Source: Siculibacillus sp. (GTDB lineage Bacteria; Pseudomonadota; Alphaproteobacteria; Rhizobiales; Ancalomicrobiaceae). Taken from it: 56,592 nt of DNA. Each line of letters starts with the position of its first letter. The first letter of the stretch is position 1. Of the stretch, positions 1-10,354 are shown piece after piece. The notes under the pieces are model-generated. The model did not search any database. It saw only the letters and a list, made by a program, of their open reading frames with translations, and was not told the DNA's origin. The position numbers and the translations under genes were made by a program. The stretch spans positions 1 through 56,592 of the forward strand of contig JAOTSD010000021.1 of the NCBI GenBank assembly GCA_030247555.1, written 5' to 3'.

Positions 1-928
<928 letters not shown>

Positions 929-1031
929 GCGAAGGGTTAGACCCTCCCCCGTCTCATCCTCCTCCCTCCGGCCGGCGCCCACGTCGCCGGACCACCTACC
1001 CGAGCACACCTCAGCAAAAGGGAAGCCTCCC

Positions 1032-2444
1032 ATGACGAAGACCGCGAAGGACGTACTCGCTCTCATCAAGGAGCAGGACGTCAAGTACGTCGATTTCCGC
1101 TTCACCGATCCGCGCGGCAAGTGGCAGCACGTCACCTTCGACATCGGCATGATCGACGAGGACATCTTCGCCGACGGCACTGCCTTCGACGGTTCGTCGA
1201 TCGCCGGCTGGAAGGCCATCAACGAGTCCGACATGATGCTGATGCCGGACCCCGAGACCGCCGCCATCGATCCGTTCTTCGCCCAGACCACCCTGTCGAT
1301 CGTCTGCGACATCCTCGAGCCGTCGACCGGAGAGCGCTACAACCGCGACCCGCGCGGCATCGCCAAGAAGGCCGAAGCCTATCTGCAGTCGCTGGGCATC
1401 GGCGACACCGTCTACGTCGGTCCGGAAGCCGAATTCTTCATCTTCTCCGACGTCAAGTACGCGGCCGATCCCTACAACACCGGCTTCAAGGTCGACGATC
1501 CGGAACTGCCGATCAACACCGACACCGACTACGAAGGCGGCAACCTCGGTCATCACGTGAAGACCAAGGGCGGCTACTTCCCGGTTCCGCCGATCGACAG
1601 CTGCCAGGACATCCGCGGTGAGATGCTGGCGATGATGGCCAAGATGGGCGTCACCGTCGAGAAGCATCACCACGAGGTGGCTTCGGCTCAGCACGAGCTG
1701 GGCATGAAGTTCAACACCCTCACCCTGATGGCCGACCAGATGCAGATCTACAAGTACTGCATCCATCAGGTCGCCCAAGCCTACGGCAAGACCGCGACCT
1801 TCATGCCGAAGCCGATCTTCGGTGACAACGGCTCGGGCATGCACGTGCACCAGTCGATCTGGAAGGACGGCAAGCCGGTGTTCGCCGGCAACCAGTACGC
1901 CGACCTCTCCGAGACCTGCCTGTACTACATCGGCGGCATCCTGAAGCACGCCAAGGCGCTCAACGCCTTCACCAATCCGTCGACCAACTCCTACAAGCGT
2001 CTGGTCCCGGGCTACGAGGCTCCGGTGCTGCTCGCCTACTCGGCGCGCAACCGCTCGGCCTCCTGCCGCATCCCCTACACCACCTCGCCGAAGGCCAAGC
2101 GCATCGAGGTCCGCTTCCCGGATCCGACCGCCAACCCCTATCTCGCCTTCTCCGCCATGCTGATGGCGGGCCTCGACGGCATCGTCAACAAGATCCATCC
2201 CGGCCAGGCGATGGACAAGAACCTCTACGATCTGCCGCCGAAGGAGCTCAAGAAGATCCCGACCGTCTGCGGCAGCCTGCGCGAAGCGCTCGAGAGCCTC
2301 AAGAAGGACAACGCCTTCCTCCAGGCCGGCGGTGTCTTCGACGCGGACTTCATCGACAGCTACATCGACCTCAAGTGGGAGGAACTGATGCGCTACGAGA
2401 TGACCCCGCATCCGGTCGAGTATGAGATGTACTACTCCTGCTGA
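1032..2444 (+). CDS. glnA: Glutamine synthetase type I
   Basis: Glutamine synthetase makes glutamine from glutamate, ammonia and ATP and works as a cytoplasmic dodecamer. The 470-residue product matches type I GS. Visible landmarks include the latch region [16 protein letters not shown], the metal ligands in GPEAEFFIF and [11 protein letters not shown], and the ATP loop around [10 protein letters not shown]. The adenylylation Tyr at about residue 399 lies in NLYDLPPKE, so activity is probably controlled by GlnE. ATG at 1032 follows AAAAGGGAAG. It is the second gene of the glnBA unit and ends 28 bases before a strong hairpin terminator. Confidence 0.97.
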   Translation: MTKTAKDVLALIKEQDVKYVDFRFTDPRGKWQHVTFDIGMIDEDIFADGTAFDGSSIAGWKAINESDMMLMPDPETAAIDPFFAQTTLSIVCDILEPSTGERYNRDPRGIAKKAEAYLQSLGIGDTVYVGPEAEFFIFSDVKYAADPYNTGFKVDDPELPINTDTDYEGGNLGHHVKTKGGYFPVPPIDSCQDIRGEMLAMMAKMGVTVEKHHHEVASAQHELGMKFNTLTLMADQMQIYKYCIHQVAQAYGKTATFMPKPIFGDNGSGMHVHQSIWKDGKPVFAGNQYADLSETCLYYIGGILKHAKALNAFTNPSTNSYKRLVPGYEAPVLLAYSARNRSASCRIPYTTSPKAKRIEVRFPDPTANPYLAFSAMLMAGLDGIVNKIHPGQAMDKNLYDLPPKELKKIPTVCGSLREALESLKKDNAFLQAGGVFDADFIDSYIDLKWEELMRYEMTPHPVEYEMYYSC

Positions 2445-2472
2445 TCGGTCCTCGGACCACGGCCGACGTTTC

Positions 2473-2492
2473 GGGGCGCCTTCGGGCGCCCC
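2473..2492 (+). terminator. Rho-independent-like terminator after glnA
   Basis: GGGGCGCC and GGCGCCCC form a perfect 8-bp stem with a UUCG tetraloop, followed by GTTTCGTTTC. The T tract is interrupted, but the position 28 bases after the glnA stop fits a terminator. Confidence 0.7.
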
Positions 2493-2513
2493 GTTTCGTT
2501 TCGGCGTCGTCCG

Positions 2514-2544
2514 AGGTTCGGGGGAGGTTCGGGGGAGGTTCGGG
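2514..2544. repeat. Short tandem repeat, 11-bp unit, about 2.8 copies
   Basis: AGGTTCGGGGG is repeated head to tail in the gap between glnA and the convergent acyltransferase gene. No function is suggested by the sequence; slippage is the simplest explanation. Confidence 0.6.
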
Positions 2545-2573
2545 CGCGACGGCGCGCGGTGCGAGGATCCGTC

Positions 2574-3713
2574 TCAGCCGCCCGCGCCGGATCTCTTCGC
2601 TCCACCGACGGCGGTGAGCATGCACCGCCTGAGCCACGTCTGTGCGGGGCGCTCGAAGCGGTGAAAGACGACCCAGCCGAGCCAGAAGGTGGCGAGGAGG
2701 AAGCCGATCAGCGCCAGCGGCGAATCGTAGATCGAGCGCTCGAACCCGAGCCGGTCGGTGAGCGCGACCGCGGCGATCTGGATCGGGAAATGGACGAGGT
2801 AGGAGGAATAGGTGGTGTCGGCCAGCGGAGCCACCCGTTCGAGCAAGCGTTCGACCGCCGGCCATCCGTCGAGCCCGAGAGCACCGAAGACGACGAGCGA
2901 GGTGAAGCCGAGGGCCGCCCATTTCGGCGTGTCGGTCTCGCCGCGGAAGGTCGCCCAAGCGAGGACGAGGGCGGCGGCGAGCGCGGCGGGTGCGGCCCGG
3001 CGCAGCAGCTCCGGCGAGAGCCGGGCGATGGTCGCGTGGATCGCGCCGCCGATGAAGAAATAGGCGACGCAGTTGAGGATCATCCGCGCGCCGGGCACCG
3101 GCCCGTAGCGCGAGTTGAGCCCGAGGAGGACGATCGCGACGGCGGCGACCGCCACCCGCCGGACGAGGCCGGAGCGGCCGAGCGTCGAGAGGGCGAAGAA
3201 CAGGGCATAGATCACCACCTCGACCGAGACGCTCCAGATCGGCCCGTTGAAGGACATCGCCTTCTCGAAGCCCCAGGCCGGGGCGAAGACGAGATTGAGG
3301 GCGAAGTGGCGCAGGTCATTGTCGGCATAGACGAAGAAGGCGCCCTGGTGGCCGAGGGCGTAGACGCCCTGCAAGACCGCGACGACGAGCAACGTGGCGA
3401 AATGCAAGGGGTAGAGCCGCGAGAAGCGCAGGACGAAGAAGCGCCACGACCCGACCTCACCGCGGGCGATCGCCTCGTGGTACTTCCAGAAGAAGATGAA
3501 GCCGGAGATCTGCCAGAAGACCCAGACGGCGAGATATCCGTGGTCGTAGAAGGCGCGGAACAGCCACCACAACGGCTCGCGGTCGCGGGTGAAGGGCACG
3601 AGGAAGACGTCGTCGACCGAGAGATAGAAGTGCTGGTAGTGCCAGAAGACGACGGCCACCGCACTGAGAAAGCGCAGCGCCTCGATCCCCAGATATCGCT
3701 CGTCGTCGGCCAT
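2574..3713 (-). CDS. Acyltransferase 3 family membrane protein
   Basis: The 379-residue product belongs to the Acyltransferase 3 (OafA/YrhL-type) family of multi-pass inner-membrane enzymes that O-acylate polysaccharides, lipid A, peptidoglycan or small molecules. The N-terminus LGIEALRFLSAVAVVFWHYQ carries the family R-x10-H pattern with the presumed catalytic His in helix 1. Around ten hydrophobic helices follow, with short basic loops, and there is no fused SGNH domain. ATG at 3713. The substrate cannot be told. It lies on the same strand as an FAD oxidoreductase and a GT-C-like protein, suggesting surface-glycan modification, but a hairpin at 3854-3883 separates it from the FAD gene, so it may be its own unit. 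Confidence 0.85.
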   Translation of the reverse strand: MADDERYLGIEALRFLSAVAVVFWHYQHFYLSVDDVFLVPFTRDREPLWWLFRAFYDHGYLAVWVFWQISGFIFFWKYHEAIARGEVGSWRFFVLRFSRLYPLHFATLLVVAVLQGVYALGHQGAFFVYADNDLRHFALNLVFAPAWGFEKAMSFNGPIWSVSVEVVIYALFFALSTLGRSGLVRRVAVAAVAIVLLGLNSRYGPVPGARMILNCVAYFFIGGAIHATIARLSPELLRRAAPAALAAALVLAWATFRGETDTPKWAALGFTSLVVFGALGLDGWPAVERLLERVAPLADTTYSSYLVHFPIQIAAVALTDRLGFERSIYDSPLALIGFLLATFWLGWVVFHRFERPAQTWLRRCMLTAVGGAKRSGAGG

Positions 3714-3853
3714 GGTGGTTCGCGATCGCCACGTTCTTCACCGGAGGCGTGTGCTTCCGTACATGGGAGCAGATTACACCCGACCATTCATCGGAACCCG
3801 GCCGATCGTCCGGTGTGGTGAACGCCGCCGGCGGCGGGTCTCATGACGCACGA

Positions 3854-3883
3854 AGGCCCGCGGAGAGTGGGCTCCGCGGGCCT
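3854..3883 (-). terminator. 12-bp perfect hairpin after the FAD oxidoreductase gene
   Basis: AGGCCCGCGGAG and CTCCGCGGGCCT pair perfectly around a 6-base loop, 37 bases beyond the stop of the leftward gene. On the minus strand it is followed only by TTCGTGCGT, so termination efficiency is uncertain. Confidence 0.6.
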
Positions 3884-3920
3884 CGTTCGCCGTCCGGCGG
3901 CATCGCGTTCCAGGGTCGGG

Positions 3921-5417
3921 TCAGGCGACCTTGCGCGGCACCAGACGTTCGCTCTTCAGGGCCTCGGCGGCACCGGAGCCGCCGGCCTCGTGATATTCGG
4001 CGTCCTCGTTGACGTTCCACACGTCCCAGACGCGCTCGCCGGCGAGGATGTTCTCCACCGTGAGCATCGCCGTCATCATGGCGTGGTCCTGATTGTTGTA
4101 CTTGTGCATGCCGTTGCGACCGACGAGATGCAGCGTCGGGTAGGACCGCTCGAGGTCGAGGCGGATCATCGTGACGTGGTGCTTGTAGTCGTCGTCGTAG
4201 ACCGGGTAGGCCTTGGGCTGGCGCACGACGCAGGCGTCGACGACCTCGTCCTCTTCCACCAGACCGATCTTGGCGATCTCGCTCTTGGCCAGCGCCACCA
4301 GATCCTCGTCCGGCGCGTTCCACATCTCGTCGCCCTCGAAGCAGAAATATTCGAGGCCGAGGCAGGCGAGGTCGGGGTCCGGCACCATCTCGGGCGACCA
4401 GGAGCGGAAGTTCTGGACACGACCGACCTTCACGCTCGGATCGTGGATGTAGATCCAGTTGTCGGCGAACAGGTCCTTGCGAGTGCTGATCAGCGCCACC
4501 GTCAGGAAGTCGCGATACTTCAGCGAGCGCGCCGAAAACAACGAAAGCGGCTTCGGGGAGAGCGCGTCGCCGAGTTCGCGGATCGGGGCGGAGGAGATGA
4601 CGTGGCGGGCGGTCCAGCTCTCCTCGGAGCCGTCGCCGCGACGGGCGGTCACCGTCCAGATGCCGGTCTTCTCGTCGCGCGAGAGTTTCGACAGGGTGCG
4701 GTCCATCAGGATCTCGCCGCCCTGTTCGCGGGTGCGGGCGGCGGCGGCCTCCCACATCATGCCGGGACCCTTGCGGGGATACTCGAAGGACTCGATGAGG
4801 GTCTTGATGACCTCCTCGCCTTCCGCCTGCTGGCGGCGGCGACCGCGGGTCAGCGCGTTCCACACCGCCGCACCGAGGTTCAGCCCCTTGATGCGCTGGG
4901 CCGCCCAATCGGCCGAGATCTCGTCGCAGCTCATCCCCCACACCTTCTCGGTGTAGGTCTTGAAGAAGATGCGGAAGAGCCGTTCGCCGAACTGGTTGCG
5001 GACCCACTGGTGGAAGGTCTTCGGATTCTCGATGCGGTTGAGACGGGCCCACATGTAGGACAGCACGCAGGCCGCCGACTGGAAGACGCCGAGGTTGGTC
5101 AGCGCCTCGAAGGCCTTGAGCGGATAGGAATAGAACTTCTTGCCGTAGAAGATGCGGCTCGAGCGCGGACGCTCGATGAGATCATCCGGCAGGAGTTCCT
5201 TCCACAGCGCCACCACCTCTTTCGACTTGGAGAAGAAGCGGTGACCGCCGATGTCGAAGAGGAAGCCCTTGTGGTTCACGGTGCGCGAGATGCCGCCGAC
5301 GAGTTGAGGATCACGCTCGAGGACGATGACCTTCTTGCCCTGCTTGGTCAGCAGATAGGAGGAGGTCAGACCGGCCGGGCCGGCTCCGATGACGAGAACG
5401 TCGGCATCCACACGCAT
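3921..5417 (-). CDS. NAD(P)/FAD-dependent oxidoreductase, UDP-galactopyranose mutase-like
   Basis: The 498-residue product begins with a Rossmann FAD motif, VLVIGAGPAGLTSSYLL, and has the GGISRT and GGHRFFSKS motifs. These are typical of a protein group between the amine-oxidase/protoporphyrinogen-oxidase and UDP-galactopyranose mutase families that is usually linked to surface-sugar loci. It lacks a signal peptide and should be cytoplasmic or membrane-associated. Two ATGs are possible. I prefer 5417, because GAGGG lies 9 bases ahead of it, over 5426, where the same GAGGG would abut the codon. The neighbours are an acyltransferase and a membrane glycosyltransferase-like protein, which supports a role in glycan precursor metabolism. 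The exact reaction is unknown. Confidence 0.82.
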   Translation of the reverse strand: MRVDADVLVIGAGPAGLTSSYLLTKQGKKVIVLERDPQLVGGISRTVNHKGFLFDIGGHRFFSKSKEVVALWKELLPDDLIERPRSSRIFYGKKFYSYPLKAFEALTNLGVFQSAACVLSYMWARLNRIENPKTFHQWVRNQFGERLFRIFFKTYTEKVWGMSCDEISADWAAQRIKGLNLGAAVWNALTRGRRRQQAEGEEVIKTLIESFEYPRKGPGMMWEAAAARTREQGGEILMDRTLSKLSRDEKTGIWTVTARRGDGSEESWTARHVISSAPIRELGDALSPKPLSLFSARSLKYRDFLTVALISTRKDLFADNWIYIHDPSVKVGRVQNFRSWSPEMVPDPDLACLGLEYFCFEGDEMWNAPDEDLVALAKSEIAKIGLVEEDEVVDACVVRQPKAYPVYDDDYKHHVTMIRLDLERSYPTLHLVGRNGMHKYNNQDHAMMTAMLTVENILAGERVWDVWNVNEDAEYHEAGGSGAAEALKSERLVPRKVA

Positions 5418-5636
5418 GATACGCATCCCTCGGCCGGGTCGCCCGGCTTCTCGTGGGCGTCGGTTCCCGCCCCTTCCGCGCGCTTTCCGACCTCGACCGA
5501 CGACGGTGAGGACGATCGTCCTCGCACGGTGTCGGCGGCATGATCGGTTCCGCCACGGTTACCGGGGTCATTATGATTTTAGCGGTCCAAGAAACCGTAA
5601 ACGCACCGCCCGAAAGGCGGTTTCGCCGCCACGTGG

Positions 5637-7562
5637 TCAATCCGAGGTTAACGCCGCCGGCGCCTCGGCGGCCGGGGACGCGAAGCTCAACGTGCCGCGG
5701 AGGTGGGCGTAGGCGGTCGCCGGCAGGACGCGGAAGACGCGGATGACGCCCTTGCCGCCGATCTCCTCGAGCCGCGAGGGGATGCGGCCCTCCATCAGGG
5801 CGACGAACAGGCTCTGCGGTTCGCTGTCGCGCGCCGCCGCCCCCAAAATCGAGGTGGAGCAGAGGACGACGTAGTCGACGCGCCTCAGATCGATCACCGC
5901 CATGGCTTCGTCGGGCTTCGAGCGCAGGATGCGGTCGCCGTCGAGGATGCCGCGCTGCATGCGGTGATAGGGGGCGGTGACGACCGAATGGGGCGTTCCC
6001 GCCAAGATCGCCGGGCCGAGGTTGATCTCGGCGGCGACGAGGCCGGGGGGCTGCCGAGCCAGATCGGCGTAGCTCGACGCGGTCATGCAGGAGGCCCCCG
6101 CCCCCGCCCCGGTCGGGGTCGTCGCGGTGGCGCCCGGTTCGCCGGTCGATGCGGCTTCGCCCGCCGTCCACGACGCCGGCGCCAGTTTCCCGACGACGAA
6201 GGTGGCGAGGGAGGACGAGGCGAACACCGTGGCGACGAGCACGGTCACCGTCGCCGAACGGCCCTCGATCTCGCTCGCGCGCGCCGCCCGGCCGATGGCG
6301 GCGGCGATCAGCGGCAGCGACAGCATGTCGGCATAGACGATGGTGCGGACCTGCCCGAGGCCGACGAGCGTGGCGAAGCCGGCGGCGGCGGCGAGCGCCC
6401 AGAACGGGGTGGAGCGTCGCAGGCCGGGATCGCTCGCCAGAAAGGCGACCGCCGCCGCGGCGAGGAGCGGCACCAGGAGTGCCACCGTCGCGTCGACCCG
6501 ATGGGCGCCGAAGAAGACGTGCCAGGGCTGGACCTCGGTGACCCCGTCGAGCCAGACGGCGCGAACCGCGGGGAGGATCTGGCCGAAGGGGCCGCGCAGG
6601 CAGGCCGGTTCCGGCAGGGCGAAGGCGAAGACGGCGGCGCCCCCGACCGCCGCGAGGAAGGCGAGCCGCACGGCGCGGCCGCTCGGCGCGGCGATCGCGC
6701 CGCCGGCGAGGCCGATGCCGCCGACGACGGCGAGGGCGAGGTAGTTGGCGGAGAGCGCGTCGCAGGCGCCGAGGGTCCACAGGCGCGACGGCTGCGTCGC
6801 GACCATCGTCGCGACGGTGGCGGTGGCGAGCGCGAGGCCGTAGGCGACCGCCTCGTCGGCGTCCTCGCACGCCACCCAGTGGAGGGCGACGACGAAGGCG
6901 GCGAGAGCGACGAAGGGCAGCGTCTCCATGCCGACGGCCATCATCACCGCCGAGAGCACCGCCGCTACGACGCCGCGGCGACGCGACGGCGGCTCGAAGA
7001 GGGTGGCGAGGAGCCACAGGGTGAGAGCGATCTGGACATTGTGGTGGTCGATGCGGCCGGGGACGAACTGCCCGATCACCGGGGCGCAGGTGGCGGTGAG
7101 ATAGACCGCCGGCAGCGCCGCCCAGTCGCCGCCGATGCGGCAGGCGATGCGCCGCGCCGCGAGAAGCGCCGGCACCAGCACCAGCGTCGGCCACAGGTAC
7201 ATGGCGAACTTCTCGGCGATCGCCGTCGGGACGACGAGTTCGGCGAGGCGGATCAGGAGCGCGATCGGCAGGTCGACGAGGCGCGACCAGTGCATCGGCA
7301 GGTCGGCGGGCGGGTCGAGCCGATACTGGCGCAGGTCGAACCAACCTTGGCCGGCGAGGAAATCGCGCACCTCGACCAGCCGCATGGCGTCGTCGGTGTC
7401 GTTGAAGACGTCACCGACCGTGGCCCAGGTGGCGGCGAAGTGGGTGACGACGAAGGCCCAGACGACCGCGACGACCAGCGCGTTCGGCTTCAGCAAGCGC
7501 GCGAGCGGGTCGGCCCGAGGGACCGGAGGGGTCATTGGTCGATCCATGTGCAGGTCGGTCAC
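5637..7562 (-). CDS. Multi-pass membrane protein, GT-C glycosyltransferase-like, function unknown
   Basis: This 641-residue protein has about a dozen hydrophobic helices, then a soluble C-terminal domain from roughly residue 480. Near residue 55 the first loop after the first helix has NDTDDAMRLVEVRDFL, an acidic DD motif in the place where GT-C enzymes (STT3, PMT, ArnT type) carry their catalytic acid. It is followed by HWSRLVDLP and GRIDHHNVQIA, both typical of this superfamily. I read it as a lipid-linked sugar transferase by fold, not by proven function. The start is uncertain: GTG at 7562 has no clear ribosome site, and ATGs at 7547 and 7535 are alternatives. It precedes the FAD oxidoreductase with a gap of about 220 bases. 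Confidence 0.7.
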   Translation of the reverse strand: MTDLHMDRPMTPPVPRADPLARLLKPNALVVAVVWAFVVTHFAATWATVGDVFNDTDDAMRLVEVRDFLAGQGWFDLRQYRLDPPADLPMHWSRLVDLPIALLIRLAELVVPTAIAEKFAMYLWPTLVLVPALLAARRIACRIGGDWAALPAVYLTATCAPVIGQFVPGRIDHHNVQIALTLWLLATLFEPPSRRRGVVAAVLSAVMMAVGMETLPFVALAAFVVALHWVACEDADEAVAYGLALATATVATMVATQPSRLWTLGACDALSANYLALAVVGGIGLAGGAIAAPSGRAVRLAFLAAVGGAAVFAFALPEPACLRGPFGQILPAVRAVWLDGVTEVQPWHVFFGAHRVDATVALLVPLLAAAAVAFLASDPGLRRSTPFWALAAAAGFATLVGLGQVRTIVYADMLSLPLIAAAIGRAARASEIEGRSATVTVLVATVFASSSLATFVVGKLAPASWTAGEAASTGEPGATATTPTGAGAGASCMTASSYADLARQPPGLVAAEINLGPAILAGTPHSVVTAPYHRMQRGILDGDRILRSKPDEAMAVIDLRRVDYVVLCSTSILGAAARDSEPQSLFVALMEGRIPSRLEEIGGKGVIRVFRVLPATAYAHLRGTLSFASPAAEAPAALTSD

Positions 7563-7737
7563 GGGTCCGCGGTCCGGGCATCGAAGGCGTGAACGGGATC
7601 TTGATCGGATCGCCTGAATTTTCCGTTTTCACGCGCCGACGAAGGCCGCCCCTGCGATCGAAGGTCGCCATTTTCTTTCTCCCCCGAGGATGGCCGACGC
7701 GCTATGGATCGTCACCTTCCACCGGCAGAGGATCACG

Positions 7738-8589
7738 ATGACCGACCGTTCCGAACTCCTCATCACCACCGAAGAACTCGCCGCCCGCCTCGGCGAGGCG
7801 AACCTCGTGATTCTCGACACGTCCTGGTACCTGCCGCACATGGGACGCGACGGCGCGGCCGAGTTCGCCGCCGCCCGCATCCCCGGCGCGGTGCGTTTCG
7901 ACATCGACGCCATCTCCGACCCTTCCTCCGGTCTGCCGCACATGCTCGCCTCGGCGGAGGCCTTCGCGAAGGCCGTCGGCGCGCTCGGCGTCGGCGACGG
8001 CTCCAGCGTCGTCGTCTACGACGGCATGGGCCTCTTCGCCGCGCCGCGGGTGTGGTGGAACCTCGTCATCTACGGCGCGCGCGACGTCCGCGTGCTCGAC
8101 GGCGGCATGCCGAAGTGGAAGGCCGAGGGGCGGCCGCTCGAGACCGGCGCGCCGAAGACCCCCGCCCCGGCCGTCTTCACGCCGAAGATCGACGCGGCGC
8201 GCGTCGCCGACCTCGACGCCGTCGTCGGCATGCTCGCTTCGGGCGAAGCGACCGTGGTCGACGCCCGACCGGGCGAGCGCTTCCGCGGCGAGGCGCCGGA
8301 ACCACGGCCGGGCCTGCGCGGCGGCCACATGCCGGGCGCCCGCAGCGTACCCTTCGCATCGGTGGCGACGGACGGCTGTCTCGGCGACGAGGCGAAGATT
8401 CGCGCCGCTTTCTCCGGGGTCGATCTCGACCGACCGATCATCTGCTCCTGCGGCTCCGGCGTGTCGTCGGCCGTCCTGTGGCTGGCGCTCGAGGCGATCG
8501 GCGTGCCGCGGACGAAACTCGCGCTCTACGACGGATCCTGGAGCGAGTGGGGCGCCTCCCCCGCCACCGCGGTGGTGACCGGCCCCTGA
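7738..8589 (+). CDS. sseA: 3-mercaptopyruvate sulfurtransferase (two-rhodanese-domain), copy 1
   Basis: Two rhodanese domains make up this 283-residue enzyme. The first is inactive and structural (roughly 8-130). The second (about 165-280) holds the active-site loop CSCGSGVSS, whose CGSG-type loop favours mercaptopyruvate over thiosulfate as sulfur donor. It moves sulfur from 3-mercaptopyruvate to cyanide, thiols or thioredoxin in the cytoplasm. ATG at 7738 follows AGAGGA. Its paralogue begins 188 bases downstream and the two N-termini are nearly identical, so the pair arose by tandem duplication. The first copy has Ser where the usual enzyme has Thr after the CGSGV loop, which may shift substrate use. 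Confidence 0.9.
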   Translation: MTDRSELLITTEELAARLGEANLVILDTSWYLPHMGRDGAAEFAAARIPGAVRFDIDAISDPSSGLPHMLASAEAFAKAVGALGVGDGSSVVVYDGMGLFAAPRVWWNLVIYGARDVRVLDGGMPKWKAEGRPLETGAPKTPAPAVFTPKIDAARVADLDAVVGMLASGEATVVDARPGERFRGEAPEPRPGLRGGHMPGARSVPFASVATDGCLGDEAKIRAAFSGVDLDRPIICSCGSGVSSAVLWLALEAIGVPRTKLALYDGSWSEWGASPATAVVTGP

Positions 8590-8777
8590 AGACGCGGGCG
8601 AGATGGCGGGCTCGCCGTCCGTCCGCCTGCGACGCCGGGTCGCCCTCGCCCGGGGGCTCGCGCACGGCGTTGTGAACGGCCGTGGGCGATGGGATCTGGT
8701 CAACTGAACCGATCCGATCCATCGACCCCGGCCGCGCTCCGCTCCGCCGACCGAGGCGCCGCCCAACCGAGTACCGC

Positions 8778-9626
8778 ATGACCGACCGCTCCGAACTCTT
8801 CATCTCCACCGAGGAACTCGCCGACCGCCTCGGCGAAGCGAACCTGAAGGTCGTGGACGGCTCATGGTACCTGCCGACGGTGCCGCGCGATGCGATCGTC
8901 GAATACGAGATCCGGCGCATCCCCGGCGCGGTCCATCTCGACATCGACGTCGTCGCCGACACCTCGACGCCGCTGCCCCACATGCTGCCGGACGCGGCGA
9001 GCTTCGCGAAGATGGCGGGCGACCTCGGGCTCCGCGAGACCGACGAGATCGTCGTCTACGACGGTGCCGGTCTCGCCTCGGCGCCGCGGGTGTGGTGGAT
9101 GCTGCGGCTCTACGGCGCGAAGAAGGTGCGCATCCTCGAGGGGGGCTTCGAGCGCTGGATGCGGGAGGGGCGGCCGCTCGACCGCGACGACCCGAAGCCG
9201 CCCGTCCCGGCGGTCTTCCGCGCCACGTTCGATCCGCGTCCGGTCTGCGGCATGGACACCGTCGCCCGCCACCTCGCCGAGGCGACGGCGACGGTGATCG
9301 ACACCCGGCCGGCGGAGCGCTTCACCGGCGCGGCGCCGGAACCGCGCGAGGGCATCCCTTCCGGCCACATGCCGGGGGCGACGGGCATTCCGGCGTCGAG
9401 TTTCGTCACCGGCCTCACGCTCGCCTCCGACGAGGCGATCCGCGCCGCGCTCGCCGGCGTCGACCTCGACCGACCGATCGTCTGCTCCTGCGGGTCGGGC
9501 GTCACCGCCGCGATCCTGTGGCTGGCGTTGGTGGCGATCGGCGTCGAGGAAGAGCGGCTGACGCTCTACGACGGTTCGTGGAGCGAATGGGCGACACGGG
9601 GCGGCGAGATCGTCACCGGGGCGTGA
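8778..9626 (+). CDS. sseA: 3-mercaptopyruvate sulfurtransferase (two-rhodanese-domain), copy 2
   Basis: The 282-residue product aligns over its full length with the preceding gene, sharing the start MTDRSEL and the landmarks RVWW, GHMPGA and YDGSWSEW. Its active-site loop is CSCGSGVTAA, the classical mercaptopyruvate sulfurtransferase form. The ATG at 8778 is chosen by alignment with copy 1; the longer reading from 8682 adds a low-complexity Arg/Pro stretch without homology. The ribosome site is weak (CCGAG), so translation may be lower than copy 1. The two copies lie in one direction 188 bases apart and may be an operon or separately expressed. Roles could include cyanide detoxification or supply of persulfide sulfur. 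Confidence 0.9.
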   Translation: MTDRSELFISTEELADRLGEANLKVVDGSWYLPTVPRDAIVEYEIRRIPGAVHLDIDVVADTSTPLPHMLPDAASFAKMAGDLGLRETDEIVVYDGAGLASAPRVWWMLRLYGAKKVRILEGGFERWMREGRPLDRDDPKPPVPAVFRATFDPRPVCGMDTVARHLAEATATVIDTRPAERFTGAAPEPREGIPSGHMPGATGIPASSFVTGLTLASDEAIRAALAGVDLDRPIVCSCGSGVTAAILWLALVAIGVEEERLTLYDGSWSEWATRGGEIVTGA

Positions 9627-9651
9627 GGACGCCCGCCCCGCTCCGGCCGCC

Positions 9652-10296
9652 TCAGCCGCGCCGCGCCGCGATACCGAGGACGATCGCGTCGATCAGGAAG
9701 CTCCGATCCGCCGGGGGAGCGGCCGCCGGACCGACGGCACCGTCGCGGATCTGCCCGTCGAGCAACAGCAGGGCGTGGCCGTGCACCGCCGCCCAGATCG
9801 CCGCGGCGATGATCTCGGCGCTCGGATCGGCCCGCAGGTCGCCGGCCGCCTGCCCCGCCGCCACCACGCCGACGAGGGTGAGCAACGCCCGGGACGCCGC
9901 CGCGACCAGGGCGGGATGGCGCGACGAATCGCAGAGTTCGGCGAGGAACATCACCCGGTAGGCGCCGGGGTTGAGTTCGGCGAAGTCGAGATAGGCCAGA
10001 CCGGTCGCACGCAGCGACGCCGGCGCATCGACACCGTCGCCCCGCCGCACGATCGCCGCCGTGACCGCCGCGTCGAGCCTGGCGAAGCCGCGCGCCGCGA
10101 TCTCGGCGAGGAGGTCGGCCTTGGCGGCGAAATGGCGGTAGGCGGCGGTGTGGCTGACGCCGACGCTCTCGGCCACCTCGCGCAATGAGAAATCCGCCCC
10201 GCCGCGCACCGCGATCAGGTCCGAAGCGGCGGCGACGAGCGCGCTCGCCAGATCGCCATGATGGAAGCCGCGCCTTTCGCCCGGGACCGTCGCCAT
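9652..10296 (-). CDS. TetR/AcrR family transcriptional repressor
   Basis: This 214-residue protein has an N-terminal TetR DNA-binding domain. The helix-turn-helix reads FSLREVAESVGVSHTAAYRHF at about residues 40-60. The ligand-binding part resembles the WHG-type C-terminal domain (AELNPGAYRVMFLAEL). ATG at 10296 follows a strong GGAGGACGGAG; upstream in-frame ATGs lie inside the operator region and are unlikely. It is divergent from the flavodoxin-fold gene, and the 112-base gap holds a perfect 12-bp-arm inverted repeat, so it most likely represses itself and its neighbour. The inducer is unknown; quinones or electrophiles are plausible because the neighbour looks like a quinone reductase. 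Confidence 0.9.
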   Translation of the reverse strand: MATVPGERRGFHHGDLASALVAAASDLIAVRGGADFSLREVAESVGVSHTAAYRHFAAKADLLAEIAARGFARLDAAVTAAIVRRGDGVDAPASLRATGLAYLDFAELNPGAYRVMFLAELCDSSRHPALVAAASRALLTLVGVVAAGQAAGDLRADPSAEIIAAAIWAAVHGHALLLLDGQIRDGAVGPAAAPPADRSFLIDAIVLGIAARRG

Positions 10297-10325
10297 TCTC
10301 CGTCCTCCGCGTTCATCGAACCGCC

Positions 10326-10340
10326 GTGGCATCTTGCCAC
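10326..10340. promoter_or_regulatory. Small palindrome upstream of the TetR gene
   Basis: GTGGCA-TCT-TGCCAC, a perfect 6-bp-arm repeat between the main operator and the TetR start. It may be a second operator or part of the leader. Confidence 0.4.
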
Positions 10341-10354
10341 TCTCACCGATGTTG

